From: Rivularia sp. MS3
GTDB taxonomy: Bacteria > Cyanobacteriota > Cyanobacteriia > Cyanobacteriales > Nostocaceae
Length of the DNA stretch: 64,000 nt
Direction: 5' to 3'
Assembly (NCBI GenBank): GCA_019192545.1
Contig: JAHCMI010000001.1
Coordinates: forward strand, 1 to 64,000
Shown one piece after another: positions 8,554-17,932 of this stretch. The notes below the pieces were generated by a model. The model saw nothing but the letters and a program-made list of their open reading frames with translations. It searched no databases and was not told the DNA's origin. How positions within the stretch are numbered: the first letter of the stretch is position 1; each line of letters starts with the position of its first letter. A program made the position numbers and the translations under genes.

Positions 8554-11500
8554 TTATTCCCACTCTTTTAATTCATTATTGATATTCCGCAGTAGAGAAT
8601 ATAATTGTTGACGACGACTTTCAAAATTAGCTGCAATAAAAATTAAAGTAATTCCAACTAGCAACCCTACCACCCATTTAAGAAAAGGATAGTCAAAAGT
8701 AAATATTACTAAATGATAAACAGCCGTAATCAAAAAAGATGCGGTGCCCATATACAAAAAGGCACGTATTCTGAATCCCAATCCTGTAAATATACCAATC
8801 AAACTCAAAATTCCCGGTATTAAAACTGTATTTTGATAGAATATAGCTGCATATCCATAAATAATTCCGCTACCTAATATTCTTAAACCGTGACGATATG
8901 CTTTATTTTGCGGTAATTTAAGCTGCAAATCAAATTGAGCAATATATAACAAGGATAAACCTATTGAGGAAATGTACCATAAAGCACTGGTGGAATTTAA
9001 ATCGATAAACCAACGCCACAATACCCAATTAACTAAAGCTAAACTGATATAAGTAAAGCGAATTTGCCGGACAATTTTAGCAATGAAAACGTAATAACCG
9101 GCTACAAGTAATAAAGAAATAGAATAAATTTGTATTCTGGTTTCCCATAGATAAAATAACGGCAGTATATATGCAGTTACGCGCCAAGGTTTTTTATACC
9201 ATCCCCAACGCTCCCACGGTAAAATGTAGAGTACATAACCAACAATGCCAGAAACTCCTGCTATCCAAGGACGTATTTGCTGTAGAAAAACGCTTACTAT
9301 GGAAGCTGGCGGTATAAAATATCTGAAACAGGCAATTTGGATTAAACCGATATAAACCCAGATGTCTGCTGCTGCAATCTCCGAATTGGATTGCGAGCTT
9401 GATGCATCGCTATTTCTTCCTTGAAATATTGCATAGCAACTCAGAAATAATCCCGTTGCTAAAGCTAACTTATAAGCTTCTACTGGATAACCCATTGTCG
9501 CTACTAATAACACGCTGCCTAAAGCCCAATGAAAATGAGCAAATATTTTCAACTCTTGGGGTTTGAGCTTGAGATAACTTGTTAACCAACGGGATAATAG
9601 CCGATAACTATAAGCAATAATCGTAGCTAGCATAGCTAAGATAATCCAACCATCACCAACAGCACCACCAGAAGCAGCTTGCTTGAGTTGATAGAATAAT
9701 AGCTCATATGCAGCTATTGATACTCCAACCAGCCCTAAGTACACTAATGGTTTTAGTTTTTGATTGCGTCTTCCGATACTAATTACAATCCAAGCAACAG
9801 CTAATGTTGATAAACCAGTCCAGCTATCAAAAGTGTTATAGCGTAGCAACACCCCAAAACCAGCATACAGTAAAGGTAGAATATGCCAGCGGTTGGGAAG
9901 TTCTCCACCATAGTGCTTATTTTGCAACCTTTCGCCTATAAGCTGTGTAATTAAACCTAAAACGATATTTGCGATCGCAACATAAATAAGTTGGGGTGCT
10001 TGCTTGTTAGTAACCTCGTAAATGCCGAATTCTAATATTTCAATCAGATATAATTCCAATAATTCCACACTCCAGCCAATACCGTAAAATGTCCAGTTAG
10101 CGAATTTGTGGAAATGACGGAACGATAAAGCTAGTAGAATAATAGCTGTGGCAACTGCATACAGTAAAACATTAGATTCAACAAACAAGTAAATTGAGAT
10201 TGCATGTATGCTTAACAGCAGCAATTCGCAACCGCAAAGCGCATTAGCCCAAAAATCTGTAGCAACTGCATATATAGTTGCTAACTGAGTTTTGGGCTGC
10301 AATGATTTGTGAATCAACCACAAGCAAAGAGTAATCACCGCAGTCAATACAAACCAACCTGCAAGGGATAGGCGAGCAAATTGCCATACACCGGTGAAAA
10401 TCAAACTTAAACAAAAGCCTACTGTAATTACCGCAGATGGCTGATTCCTTAAATATCTCGTATTTACAAACATCGTTACCGTACCTACGCCTAAACCGAT
10501 TAACCTAATTTGCGGTAGCGGTAAAGTTAAAAATTGAGCAATTATGACTGTTAGAATGCTAAGATTTTTAAAATTTTGCCGATTTAAATTTCTTTCTCGA
10601 TTACGGGTGCCTATAACACTCAGCGTTACAGGTGTGGCTAACCAAGTTAATCCCCAGTTTGTTGGATTGAAATCAATACTATTACTCAATAGTAAATTCG
10701 TTGACAGCAGTAAATAACTAGAGCCAGCGAGCATCCACCCAATATGCCATGCACTACGCCTAACTATGCCATCACCAACGCACAATAACCATTCAGCAAC
10801 CATTACAACTAAACAAACAACTGCCCAAATTTGTTGCGAAAGACTCGGGAAGAATAAATTTATCCAAGAGAAAAGAGTCAGTATTGCGGTTGTGTGAGTT
10901 AGGTAGATTAGGGGGAGGGGAGAGGGGGGAGAAAGTGTTTTGTTAAATTTTTGGTGGGTGACGATTGTAGTAGTAATTGTCGATAACAGCAAGTTAAGGG
11001 AACGTAATGCGGGATTTGTAATTGCGATCGCGGTTAAAGAAAGTCCTAAAATTAAGGTTAATATTTCACCAAAGCTTGCTAAATTAGGTTTGTCTTTTTG
11101 ATAAAGTCTGTCTGTAAACGCCACCATGAAAATAACGTAGGGAAATAATCCAACGCTCAACAGCGCCGAAGGATTATCTTGAGAATTAGTAAGTTGAGTG
11201 GCAAATGTAATAATCGAAGAATGCAAATCATCGGGTAATAATCGCCAACCCACACAAACTGACTGCAAGCCAATGGCGAAGAAAGCAGTTAAATCTCTTC
11301 TTAAACTATATAAATGCAGCCGACTGTGAAAAAACCATAACCCCAAACCGCTAACGGCAGTTGCTTGTAGAGGATTACTCCAAATCGTTACGAACCAACC
11401 GAGGAATAATAAGATACCGCCGATGGTTTGTGAGGGAGAGGTAAGGGTAGAGGGAGTAGAAATTTCTCGTTGCGCTAACCAAGCTATTAACCAACCGCAA

Positions 11501-12456
11501 ATACCAATAGCTAAACCTAGTTGAGAAATATTGATGCCAGCACCAACAATTGCTCGCAGCAATAATATTATCGAGGAGTAAATAATTATAGTAGCAGGTA
11601 GATTTTTACCCCAAGATGATTGAGGAAGTTTATTTTGTAACTTTTCTTCCCCGTCTCTTTTATCAACTTTAATATGTTGAAAAACTGTAACTATAGCTGT
11701 TCCTATAAAAGCTAAATAAACTGCAATTAAAGGGAATCCGGAAATTTTCCAACCCCAGTGCAGATAACTTAATCCGAGAATATTTATCAAAGATAATTTA
11801 CTAACTGGAATACTTCCGTTAAATATTGACTGCTTTGCAAGTAAGGCAGTTATTCGGGTTAAACTAATCGCAGCAATGCCAATCAACAGCCAGTTTATCG
11901 GATTTTGCCATAAACCAAAGCTATCTATTGCCCAAAAGTTAATTGGAATTAATAACATTGTGACAATATGCAAAGCGGCACTCGTCAACCGTAGACTTGC
12001 CTGTTTGCCAGTCCAAAAACTTAGCCCCCAAAAACCCAAGGTATAAGCAAATAAAACTGCGTATTGCAAAAAAGCTGTAAATCTTTCCCATTGACTTGCA
12101 GCAAGGGCACCAGAAGAAACTACTACGGTGAACATTCCTAAAAACAGCAACCAACGCACGCTGAATTCTGCCCGTAATGAATGCCACATACTACTTAAGA
12201 AACTGGGTGTAGCAGTAACTTTGGGTTTCTCCGCAGGTTTACGTGGTTGAGGAACTACTGTTTCAGTTGGCTTTTGGGGTAAATTTTGAGGCTCTAGAAT
12301 TACCCTACAACTAAGATATTGCCAGCAGAATTGTCTAACTTGACTATCAGATATCAGGTTCAGGCGCAACCATTCATCTAGCCCCTGTAATAAATGCGGA
12401 TGCTCTGAAGGCAGCGTAATTTCAAATTTTAGTGGGCGATTAGATTTGGATGACAT
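8554..12456 (-). CDS. Very large multipass membrane protein (DUF2157-like)
   Basis: About 1300 residues. The first ~95 are soluble (a segment around LLQGLDEWLRLNLISDSQVRQFCWQYL that resembles the start of DUF2157-type proteins, then a Pro-rich linker). The rest is almost entirely hydrophobic, with roughly thirty or more predicted membrane spans broken by short charged loops and ending in ESRRQQLYSLLRNINNELKEWE. Proteins of this size and pattern occur across filamentous cyanobacteria; their function is unknown. A GTG at 12468 would add four residues, but the ATG at 12456 has AGGGTGAG about 7 bases upstream and is preferred. No partner gene lies close by. Confidence 0.8.
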   Translation of the reverse strand: MSSKSNRPLKFEITLPSEHPHLLQGLDEWLRLNLISDSQVRQFCWQYLSCRVILEPQNLPQKPTETVVPQPRKPAEKPKVTATPSFLSSMWHSLRAEFSVRWLLFLGMFTVVVSSGALAASQWERFTAFLQYAVLFAYTLGFWGLSFWTGKQASLRLTSAALHIVTMLLIPINFWAIDSFGLWQNPINWLLIGIAAISLTRITALLAKQSIFNGSIPVSKLSLINILGLSYLHWGWKISGFPLIAVYLAFIGTAIVTVFQHIKVDKRDGEEKLQNKLPQSSWGKNLPATIIIYSSIILLLRAIVGAGINISQLGLAIGICGWLIAWLAQREISTPSTLTSPSQTIGGILLFLGWFVTIWSNPLQATAVSGLGLWFFHSRLHLYSLRRDLTAFFAIGLQSVCVGWRLLPDDLHSSIITFATQLTNSQDNPSALLSVGLFPYVIFMVAFTDRLYQKDKPNLASFGEILTLILGLSLTAIAITNPALRSLNLLLSTITTTIVTHQKFNKTLSPPSPLPLIYLTHTTAILTLFSWINLFFPSLSQQIWAVVCLVVMVAEWLLCVGDGIVRRSAWHIGWMLAGSSYLLLSTNLLLSNSIDFNPTNWGLTWLATPVTLSVIGTRNRERNLNRQNFKNLSILTVIIAQFLTLPLPQIRLIGLGVGTVTMFVNTRYLRNQPSAVITVGFCLSLIFTGVWQFARLSLAGWFVLTAVITLCLWLIHKSLQPKTQLATIYAVATDFWANALCGCELLLLSIHAISIYLFVESNVLLYAVATAIILLALSFRHFHKFANWTFYGIGWSVELLELYLIEILEFGIYEVTNKQAPQLIYVAIANIVLGLITQLIGERLQNKHYGGELPNRWHILPLLYAGFGVLLRYNTFDSWTGLSTLAVAWIVISIGRRNQKLKPLVYLGLVGVSIAAYELLFYQLKQAASGGAVGDGWIILAMLATIIAYSYRLLSRWLTSYLKLKPQELKIFAHFHWALGSVLLVATMGYPVEAYKLALATGLFLSCYAIFQGRNSDASSSQSNSEIAAADIWVYIGLIQIACFRYFIPPASIVSVFLQQIRPWIAGVSGIVGYVLYILPWERWGWYKKPWRVTAYILPLFYLWETRIQIYSISLLLVAGYYVFIAKIVRQIRFTYISLALVNWVLWRWFIDLNSTSALWYISSIGLSLLYIAQFDLQLKLPQNKAYRHGLRILGSGIIYGYAAIFYQNTVLIPGILSLIGIFTGLGFRIRAFLYMGTASFLITAVYHLVIFTFDYPFLKWVVGLLVGITLIFIAANFESRRQQLYSLLRNINNELKEWE

Positions 12457-12560
12457 AATACAACTCACCCTCTTTATACAATAATTACATCATTCCTTAG
12501 ATATATATCTTGGTGTGAGTTGTTTATGACACTTCGCGGGTTGAATCAAGGATATTTCGG

Positions 12561-12607
12561 AACGCAAAGAGGCGCGGAGGCAAGCGCAGAGTAACGCAGA
12601 GTTTTTT
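12561..12607 (+). repeat. GCAGAG-type dispersed repeat, copy 1 (degenerate)
   Basis: The block gcgcggaggcaagcgcagag followed by acgcagagttttttt belongs to a family based on the phrase cgcagagagcgcagag, also seen at 21527-21560, 24181-24210, 28584-28619 (opposite strand) and 32300-32332. It is a non-coding intergenic repeat typical of Nostocales genomes. Confidence 0.65.
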
Positions 12608-12671
12608 TGAGTCCTATAAAACTTTACCGATAATATATACAAGTATTGTCATTGCGAAGATCGTGAAGCAT

Positions 12672-12797
12672 TCATCGAAGATGTGGATCATCCCAAACCC
12701 TAAAGTTGCTTGCTTTTATAGACGCAGCATTAGCTTTTTGAGAAATTACACCAAATAGGCTAAATGCAATAAATATCGGTAAAAATTTTTTATTCAT
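12672..12797 (-). pseudogene. Signal-peptide stub of a lost secreted protein
   Basis: On the minus strand an ATG at 12797 opens 41 codons: MNKKFLPIFIAFSLFGVISQ, then KANAASIKASNFRVWDDPHLR and a TGA. Residues 1-24 are a textbook signal peptide with a KANA-A cleavage site, but only about 17 residues of mature protein remain. The break falls where the sequence becomes cttcgatgaatgcttcacg-atcttcgcaatgaca, which resembles a dispersed cyanobacterial repeat. I infer a secreted-protein gene (possibly PEP-CTERM-like) cut short by repeat insertion or deletion. A functional 41-residue peptide is possible but less likely. Confidence 0.45.
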
Positions 12798-13043
12798 GAA
12801 AAGGTCGCTGACAGAATTACTGAAACTATAAGGCAACTTATGAACTAAGTAAATTCATCGTTGCGAGATGTAGATAACTATAAATTTAATTACTTAAAAT
12901 TTGCTGAGAATTTAGGTAAGATTTATGGAAGGTTAACAATAAAAATGCAAAAGGTAAATTCCTTGTTGCATTGATCGAAGTTATCGGGAATCGGTCGATT
13001 GTATTTGTAGCAAATAACATCATATTAACTATAGAGAAATCTT
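12798..13043. other. Upstream region of the peptidoglycan-binding-fold gene
   Basis: With the preceding stretch this completes a 590-base interval (12457-13043) holding only the repeat and the stub gene described separately. No motif could be assigned; the promoters of the stub (minus) and the next gene (plus) would face away from each other here. Confidence 0.3.
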
Positions 13044-13616
13044 ATGAACGATAATTTACCAACCTTAAGACAAAATTCAACAGGTCCAGACGTAATTAGA
13101 TTACAGCAGGATTTACAAGAGCTTGGTTATTATTCTGGTGCAATTGATGGTAGATTTGGGTCGGGAACAAAACAAGCTGTAATTGATTTTCAAACAGCTA
13201 AAGGATTAACTGCTGACGGGATCGTTGGTCCAATAACATGGTCGAAAATAAATCGAATTCTCGCCGCTCCCTTTATCTTTAGAGTAGATGGATGGAAACG
13301 GATGAGTGAATCAGAGGAGAATAATGAAATAAAATCCTTAATTAATAGTCGTATGGGTGTAGCTGCTTTAAATCAAGTAGCATTGGAAGGTTTTGTTGGT
13401 TTTGATTGTATTCGCAGCTATTATACCAACGAACAATTCAGTCCGTTTGCGAGTCTAATGCGTATAAAATGTAGTACACCAAGAGGTGCTTCAACAGCAA
13501 TTGGTTTTGATGAAATTCGAGTAGTATTCAGTCGTTTTGAAGATAATATCGAAGCTTTTGATATAGAACGTGTTTCGGAAGAAACTGGTTCACCTATAAT
13601 TCAACTACCAGATTAA
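13044..13616 (+). CDS. Peptidoglycan-binding (PF01471) domain protein
   Basis: 190 residues. Residues ~5-72 are a clear peptidoglycan_binding_1 domain: LRQNSTGPDVIRLQQDLQEL, GYYSGAIDGRFGSGT and AVIDFQTAKGLTADGIVGPITW. Residues ~80-190 do not match a family I know; they contain NSRMGVAALNQVALEGFVGFD and a beta-rich end. No signal peptide is visible, so either the protein acts in the cytoplasm or it is exported by another route. Similar domain fusions are common in Nostocales, where the module may bind cell wall or act as a generic adaptor. Stand-alone gene, convergent with the photolyase gene. Confidence 0.8.
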   Translation: MNDNLPTLRQNSTGPDVIRLQQDLQELGYYSGAIDGRFGSGTKQAVIDFQTAKGLTADGIVGPITWSKINRILAAPFIFRVDGWKRMSESEENNEIKSLINSRMGVAALNQVALEGFVGFDCIRSYYTNEQFSPFASLMRIKCSTPRGASTAIGFDEIRVVFSRFEDNIEAFDIERVSEETGSPIIQLPD

Positions 13617-13642
13617 ATTTTCGACCTTTTTATTAATTATTC

Positions 13643-13671
13643 GACATCTGACAAAATATTGTTCAGATGTC
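13643..13671. terminator. Hairpin between two convergent genes
   Basis: GACATCTGA (13643-13651) and TCAGATGTC (13663-13671) form a perfect 9-bp stem with an 11-base loop, 27 bases after one stop and 11 bases before the photolyase stop. Its place and symmetry fit a shared bidirectional terminator. Confidence 0.6.
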
Positions 13672-13681
13672 TAAATTATAT

Positions 13682-15130
13682 TTAACCTAATGTTTCAAGT
13701 TTCTCTTTCTCATTTTTATACATTTCTTTAAATACTCTTTGCTGCTTTTTATGTTCCACAATTGGCTGTGGATAACCAACAGCTTCACGTTCTAAAGGTG
13801 TAATTTTTCCTGTTACTAATTGTTCGGCATCCATTGAACTTAATTCTGGTACCCATTGCCGAATATATTCACCTTCTGCGTCAAATTTCTGCGCTTGAGA
13901 TGCTGGATTAAAAATTCTTACTGGTTTGGGGTCCATGCCACTAGAAGCACTCCACTGCCAACCACCATTATTAGATGATAAATCCCCATCAATTAGCCTT
14001 TGCATAAAGTATTTTTCGCCTAATTGGGGATTTAATAGTAAATCTTTAGTCAAGAAGCTAGCAACAATCATCCGACAACGGTTATGCATCCAACCAATCT
14101 GATTTAACTGTCGCATTGCAGCATCAACAATTGGATATCCAGTTTTTCCTTCACACCAAGCTTGAAAATGTTCATCGTTATTTTCCCAAGGAAAATTCTT
14201 GAAAGCGTCGCGATAAGCTCCCGATGCTAATTCTGGGAAGTGATACATTGCATGTTGATAAAATTCTCGCCAAGCTATTTCTTTTTGCCAAGTACGGATA
14301 TTATTTTCTAATTCATCGCTACGGCTGTTTTCTAATGCTTCTTCGGTGGCTGCCCATACGGTACGAATACCAATTACGCCAAATTTCAAAGCCGCACTTA
14401 ATTTTGATGTACCTTCAATTGCAGGAAAGTTTCTTTGCTCTTGATATTCATTAATATTGCTATAACAAAATTCTTCTAACCTCTCTTTTGCTGCTTCTTC
14501 CCCAGGTTCAATAATTAATTCTCCATCCCAATCAAATCCTAAATCTTTCGCTGTGGGCAATTCAACCGCTCCGGCTTTAGCTGCTGTTTCTTTTTCTTCT
14601 GCTGTCAATCCTTCAAATTCATCAGCTATTTTAACTGGAGAATCTTTCGGTTTACTAATCCAATTTTTCCAAAAAGGTGTATAAACTGTATAAGGTTTAT
14701 CGGCACCTGTACGAATTTCCGCTGGCGTTTTTAAAATTTGATCCCAATTCTTTTCTAAATATTCAATACCTTGCTCTTGCAGCGCCTCAATAACATCTGT
14801 ATCTCGCTGTTGGGAATATGGCTCCACATCCCAATTCCAAAATACAGCTTTGGCATTCAAAGCTTTTGCTAACTTCGGAATTGCTTTAACTGGATTATCC
14901 CAAAGTATTAATAATTGACTGCCCATTTGAGCATATCTTTCTTGAAGTTTCTGCAAGCAGCCAATCATATAAGTTACCCTAACTGCTGCGACATCATCTC
15001 CCTTAAGAATATTAGGATCGAGACAAAAAACACCCACTACCTTATGAGTTTTTTCCAATGCTGCGGCTATTCCAGTATTATCAGAAATCCGTAAATCGCG
15101 ACGATGCCAAAACAAAATTAAATCGGACAT
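13682..15130 (-). CDS. phr: Deoxyribodipyrimidine photo-lyase (CPD photolyase)
   Basis: 482 residues, standard length. It starts with the photolyase Rossmann domain ([17 protein letters not shown]) and has the FAD-binding helical domain with [49 protein letters not shown], and [21 protein letters not shown]. These match class I CPD photolyases; the overall resemblance to the Synechococcus (Anacystis nidulans) enzyme suggests an 8-HDF antenna, which is an inference. It uses blue light to split cyclobutane pyrimidine dimers. Monocistronic on the evidence here. Confidence 0.96.
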   Translation of the reverse strand: MSDLILFWHRRDLRISDNTGIAAALEKTHKVVGVFCLDPNILKGDDVAAVRVTYMIGCLQKLQERYAQMGSQLLILWDNPVKAIPKLAKALNAKAVFWNWDVEPYSQQRDTDVIEALQEQGIEYLEKNWDQILKTPAEIRTGADKPYTVYTPFWKNWISKPKDSPVKIADEFEGLTAEEKETAAKAGAVELPTAKDLGFDWDGELIIEPGEEAAKERLEEFCYSNINEYQEQRNFPAIEGTSKLSAALKFGVIGIRTVWAATEEALENSRSDELENNIRTWQKEIAWREFYQHAMYHFPELASGAYRDAFKNFPWENNDEHFQAWCEGKTGYPIVDAAMRQLNQIGWMHNRCRMIVASFLTKDLLLNPQLGEKYFMQRLIDGDLSSNNGGWQWSASSGMDPKPVRIFNPASQAQKFDAEGEYIRQWVPELSSMDAEQLVTGKITPLEREAVGYPQPIVEHKKQQRVFKEMYKNEKEKLETLG

Positions 15131-15184
15131 ATATTTTGATTAAATAGTTCTATTGTACTAAATAGTGGACAATGAATTACAATA

Positions 15185-15295
15185 GCATCTTTTGGAATCT
15201 GAGAATAGGGAATAGGGGATTGGGCATAGGGCATAGGGCATGGGGGATGGGTAATTGGTAGTTGGGTATTGGTAGTTGGGTATTAGTGTTTAAAA
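15185..15295. repeat. Short tandem repeats of the gggcata / tagttgg type
   Basis: Runs of 7-base units (gggcata three times, then tggtagttgggta twice) lie upstream of the photolyase. Related runs occur at 30732-30760, 34595-34670, 35730-35750 and 54740-54775. These short tandemly repeated sequences are a hallmark of heterocystous cyanobacteria. Confidence 0.7.
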
Positions 15296-15349
15296 ATAGA
15301 ATAAGGGCGCTATGTTCCACAGCACCCCAAAAGAAAATATATTAATTAT

Positions 15350-15474
15350 AGGACTTACGCAATTGTCTGGTGGACTGGTTGGTGCGTGACACTATAAAAG
15401 GTTATTACTACGTTTAAGAATACTAAAAGTGTCACAGCACCCTACAATATAAATGTGCCGTTTGCGTAAGTCCT
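15350..15474. mobile_element. 125-bp MITE-like element with 13-bp terminal inverted repeats
   Basis: AGGACTTACGCAA (15350-15362) and its exact complement TTGCGTAAGTCCT (15462-15474) bound a 125-bp non-coding unit; the similarity extends a little outside (TTAATT on both flanks, inverted). A second inverted pair, GGTGCGTGACACT (15381-15393) and AGTGTCACAGCACC (15428-15441), is nested inside. AGGACTTACGC-type ends are common on small non-autonomous elements in cyanobacteria; the parent transposase is not in this window. Confidence 0.75.
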
Positions 15475-15504
15475 GAATTAAATACTATTACTTGCAATTC
15501 AAGA

Positions 15505-15560
15505 TTAACCTTTGACCTTTAACCTTTAACCTTTAACCTCTAACCTCTAACCTTTGACCT
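15505..15560. repeat. Heptanucleotide tandem repeat (aaccttt/aacctct)
   Basis: About eight units of aacctNt in tandem. The array runs into the 3' end of the YdcF gene and encodes its last residues (LEVRG on the minus strand) and its stop. A sister array at 19803-19857 occupies the same place next to another minus-strand gene. Confidence 0.8.
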
Positions 15561-16309
15561 AAAAACTCTGGTTGTTCTTGTTGAGCCATATTTTGAGGAA
15601 TAAATTCTCCTTTCAAACCATATTTCACTAAGCCCATATACTCATAAATCATCATCATTGCTTTTCTGCTTTGAGTCAGATGGGGTACTGGGCTTTTGTG
15701 GGGAATTACTTCAAATCCGACATTGCGGAATGTTAGTAAAGAACGCAGCATGTGGGGTGGATCTGTAACCAAGATAATTTTCTTAATTCCTTGGGGCATT
15801 AACAACGAAGCTGTAAACAAAGCGTTTTCTTTGGTAGTTCTCGAACAGTGTTCTTCGTTAAGAGCTTCTGAAGGTATACCTTGACGTTTTAGTTTGTTAA
15901 CTATTTCGGTTCCGTCACCGGAGCCGCTAGCGAAGATTACAGGCGCTCTTTGAGATTCCCAAAGATTGGCTGCAACTTTAACTCTCGAATCTCTAAAAGC
16001 TCCTCCGCGCCCTAAGACTACAATCGCATCTGCGGTTTGTCCTTTATCTGGGGGAACAAATGCAACTAAACCCTTGTTGGCAACGGCAGTTGTTAAAGGA
16101 AATTGAGCGCTAAAATAAGTTACTAATAATAAAACCCCGAAACCACTCCACAAACGTTTCCAACGAAACCGGGGAGCAATCCAAGGTAAGAAAATTAAAA
16201 ACAATAGTGGTAATACTACTAAAATCGGAGTCATTAGCCAATCGGCGATCGCTGATTTGACTTGGAGCCATTGACTAACGGGGCGATGACATAAAGCTGG
16301 ATCAAGCAT
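15533..16309 (-). CDS. YdcF/DUF218-family membrane-anchored protein
   Basis: 258 residues. Two N-terminal membrane helices (about 28-47 and 54-73) are followed by the DUF218 core: TADAIVVLGRGGAFRDSRV, then PVIFASGSGDGTEIVNKLKRQGIP, SRTTKENALFTASLL, and KKIILVTDPPHMLRSLLTFRN. The family includes E. coli ElyC and SanA, linked to envelope integrity, and YdcF, which binds SAM; the reaction is unknown. The last few residues are encoded by a heptanucleotide repeat array, so the C-terminus probably drifts between strains. Its neighbours do not suggest a pathway. Confidence 0.85.
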   Translation of the reverse strand: MLDPALCHRPVSQWLQVKSAIADWLMTPILVVLPLLFLIFLPWIAPRFRWKRLWSGFGVLLLVTYFSAQFPLTTAVANKGLVAFVPPDKGQTADAIVVLGRGGAFRDSRVKVAANLWESQRAPVIFASGSGDGTEIVNKLKRQGIPSEALNEEHCSRTTKENALFTASLLMPQGIKKIILVTDPPHMLRSLLTFRNVGFEVIPHKSPVPHLTQSRKAMMMIYEYMGLVKYGLKGEFIPQNMAQQEQPEFLGQRLEVRG

Positions 16310-16585
16310 TGGTTTTATCTATTAAGAAATATGAATGCTCTTTCTTGCTATGTTAAACTACTTTCTCAATATGTGCCCATATCCTTTAAACCCTTTCTAC
16401 AACTAAGTTTGAAGCGATACAGTTAATATATGGGCATTAATTCGACACTTGACAATATGAACTGTTAATGTTCTAAAACATTCTATTTTATAAAGCTTAT
16501 TGCCGTCCGGAAAATCTTGTTGAATGATATGTTAATTTGTGTAATTCAAAATACTTTTCACATCAGAAATTAAAAGAGTTAAATT

Positions 16586-17131
16586 ATGGCAATTCTGAAA
16601 TTAGAAGATGGTACAGTTTATACAGATTTGCAATCTATTAGCCGAGAGTTAGCTCCGTTAAAGGTTCAACTGGATTACTGGGCGATTGGGGAAAATAGAC
16701 AGATAAATCAAAAGCTGACGAAAGCAAGTTTGGCTGATAGCGAAAAAGAAGAAGTATTACAAGGTTTGGACAAGTATTTCGAGCAGTTAAAGCAAGAAGC
16801 AGGCTATCAAGAAAGAGACTTGATAGTTTTGCATCCGGAAATACCAAATCTAGATGATATGTTGAAAAAATTTGATAGCATACATACCCATGCAGATGAT
16901 GAAGTACGCTACATCGTAGATGGAGAAGGAATATTTGGTTTTGTACGTCCCGATGGCAGCCAAGTAGAACTGACAATACAGCCACAAGAATATATTAACG
17001 TTCCTGCCGGTTGCGAGCATTGGTTTTATTTAACACCCGCACGTCGGATTAAAGCTGTACGTTATTTCATTGGTAAGGAAGGTTGGATTCCTGAATATAC
17101 GGGGAGGGAGAAGGTTATATCGTTAGGCTAA
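16586..17131 (+). CDS. mtnD: Acireductone dioxygenase
   Basis: 181-residue cupin with all metal ligands of the family: H100 and H102 in HTHADDEVRYIVDG, E106, and H145 in CEHWFYLTP. It converts acireductone (1,2-dihydroxy-5-methylthiopentene) and O2 to the keto acid of methionine and formate when loaded with iron, or to an off-pathway product with nickel. It starts the mtnD-mtnX-mtnB run, and the other two genes carry out the steps before it. Length and start (AAAGAG about 10 bases upstream) are normal. Confidence 0.95.
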   Translation: MAILKLEDGTVYTDLQSISRELAPLKVQLDYWAIGENRQINQKLTKASLADSEKEEVLQGLDKYFEQLKQEAGYQERDLIVLHPEIPNLDDMLKKFDSIHTHADDEVRYIVDGEGIFGFVRPDGSQVELTIQPQEYINVPAGCEHWFYLTPARRIKAVRYFIGKEGWIPEYTGREKVISLG

Positions 17132-17290
17132 GGTCAAAGGTTAAAGGTTAAAGAATTATAGGCTTTAGTCTTCATTAATGTCTTAAGTTAATTACGTAAT
17201 GTTTTAGCTAAAAGTATTATATGGCTTCAAAGTTGTAATTCTTAACCACTAACAACTAACAACTAACAACTAACAACTAATAGCTAATTC

Positions 17291-17920
17291 ATGAAGCGAA
17301 TTGTCTTTTGTGATTTTGATGGAACTATTACTGCGGAAGAAACTTTTGTTGCGGTATTGAAACATTTTGCTCCGGAGGTTTCCGAAAAATTAATCCCTCA
17401 AATGTATGCAAAAAAAATAACCTTACGGCAAGGAGTGAAGCAGATTTTGGAATCTATTCCGTCTTTTCGTTACCCAGAAATGATGGATTACGTTCGCTAT
17501 AAACCGCTACGTCCGGGTTTTGAGGAATTTCTGAGTTTTTTACGACTTCATGATGTTCCTATAGTTATTGTTTCGGGGGGGCTGCGAAATATTATAGAAG
17601 TTGTTTTAGGGGATTTACTTTCCCAAGTCGAAGCGATTTATGCAGTTGATGTCGATACTAATCGGGAATACTTACGGGTAAATTCTAAGTTTGAACAAGG
17701 TGATGAATTAGTTGCCAAAGTTCAAGTGATAGAAAAGTATCCAGCTGATGAGAGAATTGCTATAGGTGATTCGTTAACCGATTTAAATATGTCGTTGCAT
17801 GTACCAATGGTATTTGCTCGCGAACGTTTAGCACAGTATCTTGAGGAACATTCTAAACCCTATATTCTCTGGGATGACTTTATCAATATACGCGATCGCC
17901 TTGCAGAAAAGTGGAAGTAA
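17291..17920 (+). CDS. mtnX: 2-hydroxy-3-keto-5-methylthiopentenyl-1-phosphate phosphatase
   Basis: 209-residue HAD-superfamily phosphatase. Motif I is FCDFDGTIT (D8 and D10), motif II lies in PIVIVSGG, and the C-terminal acidic motif is IAIGDSLTDLNMS. It resembles the MtnX branch, in which MtnW plus MtnX replace the fused MtnC. The position between mtnD and mtnB supports this reading over a generic phosphoserine phosphatase. In this run it removes phosphate from the MtnB-derived intermediate to give acireductone. 159 bases with a ctaacaa heptamer array precede it, and 12 bases separate it from mtnB. Confidence 0.85.
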   Translation: MKRIVFCDFDGTITAEETFVAVLKHFAPEVSEKLIPQMYAKKITLRQGVKQILESIPSFRYPEMMDYVRYKPLRPGFEEFLSFLRLHDVPIVIVSGGLRNIIEVVLGDLLSQVEAIYAVDVDTNREYLRVNSKFEQGDELVAKVQVIEKYPADERIAIGDSLTDLNMSLHVPMVFARERLAQYLEEHSKPYILWDDFINIRDRLAEKWK

Positions 17921-17932
17921 GTTTTACCAAAA

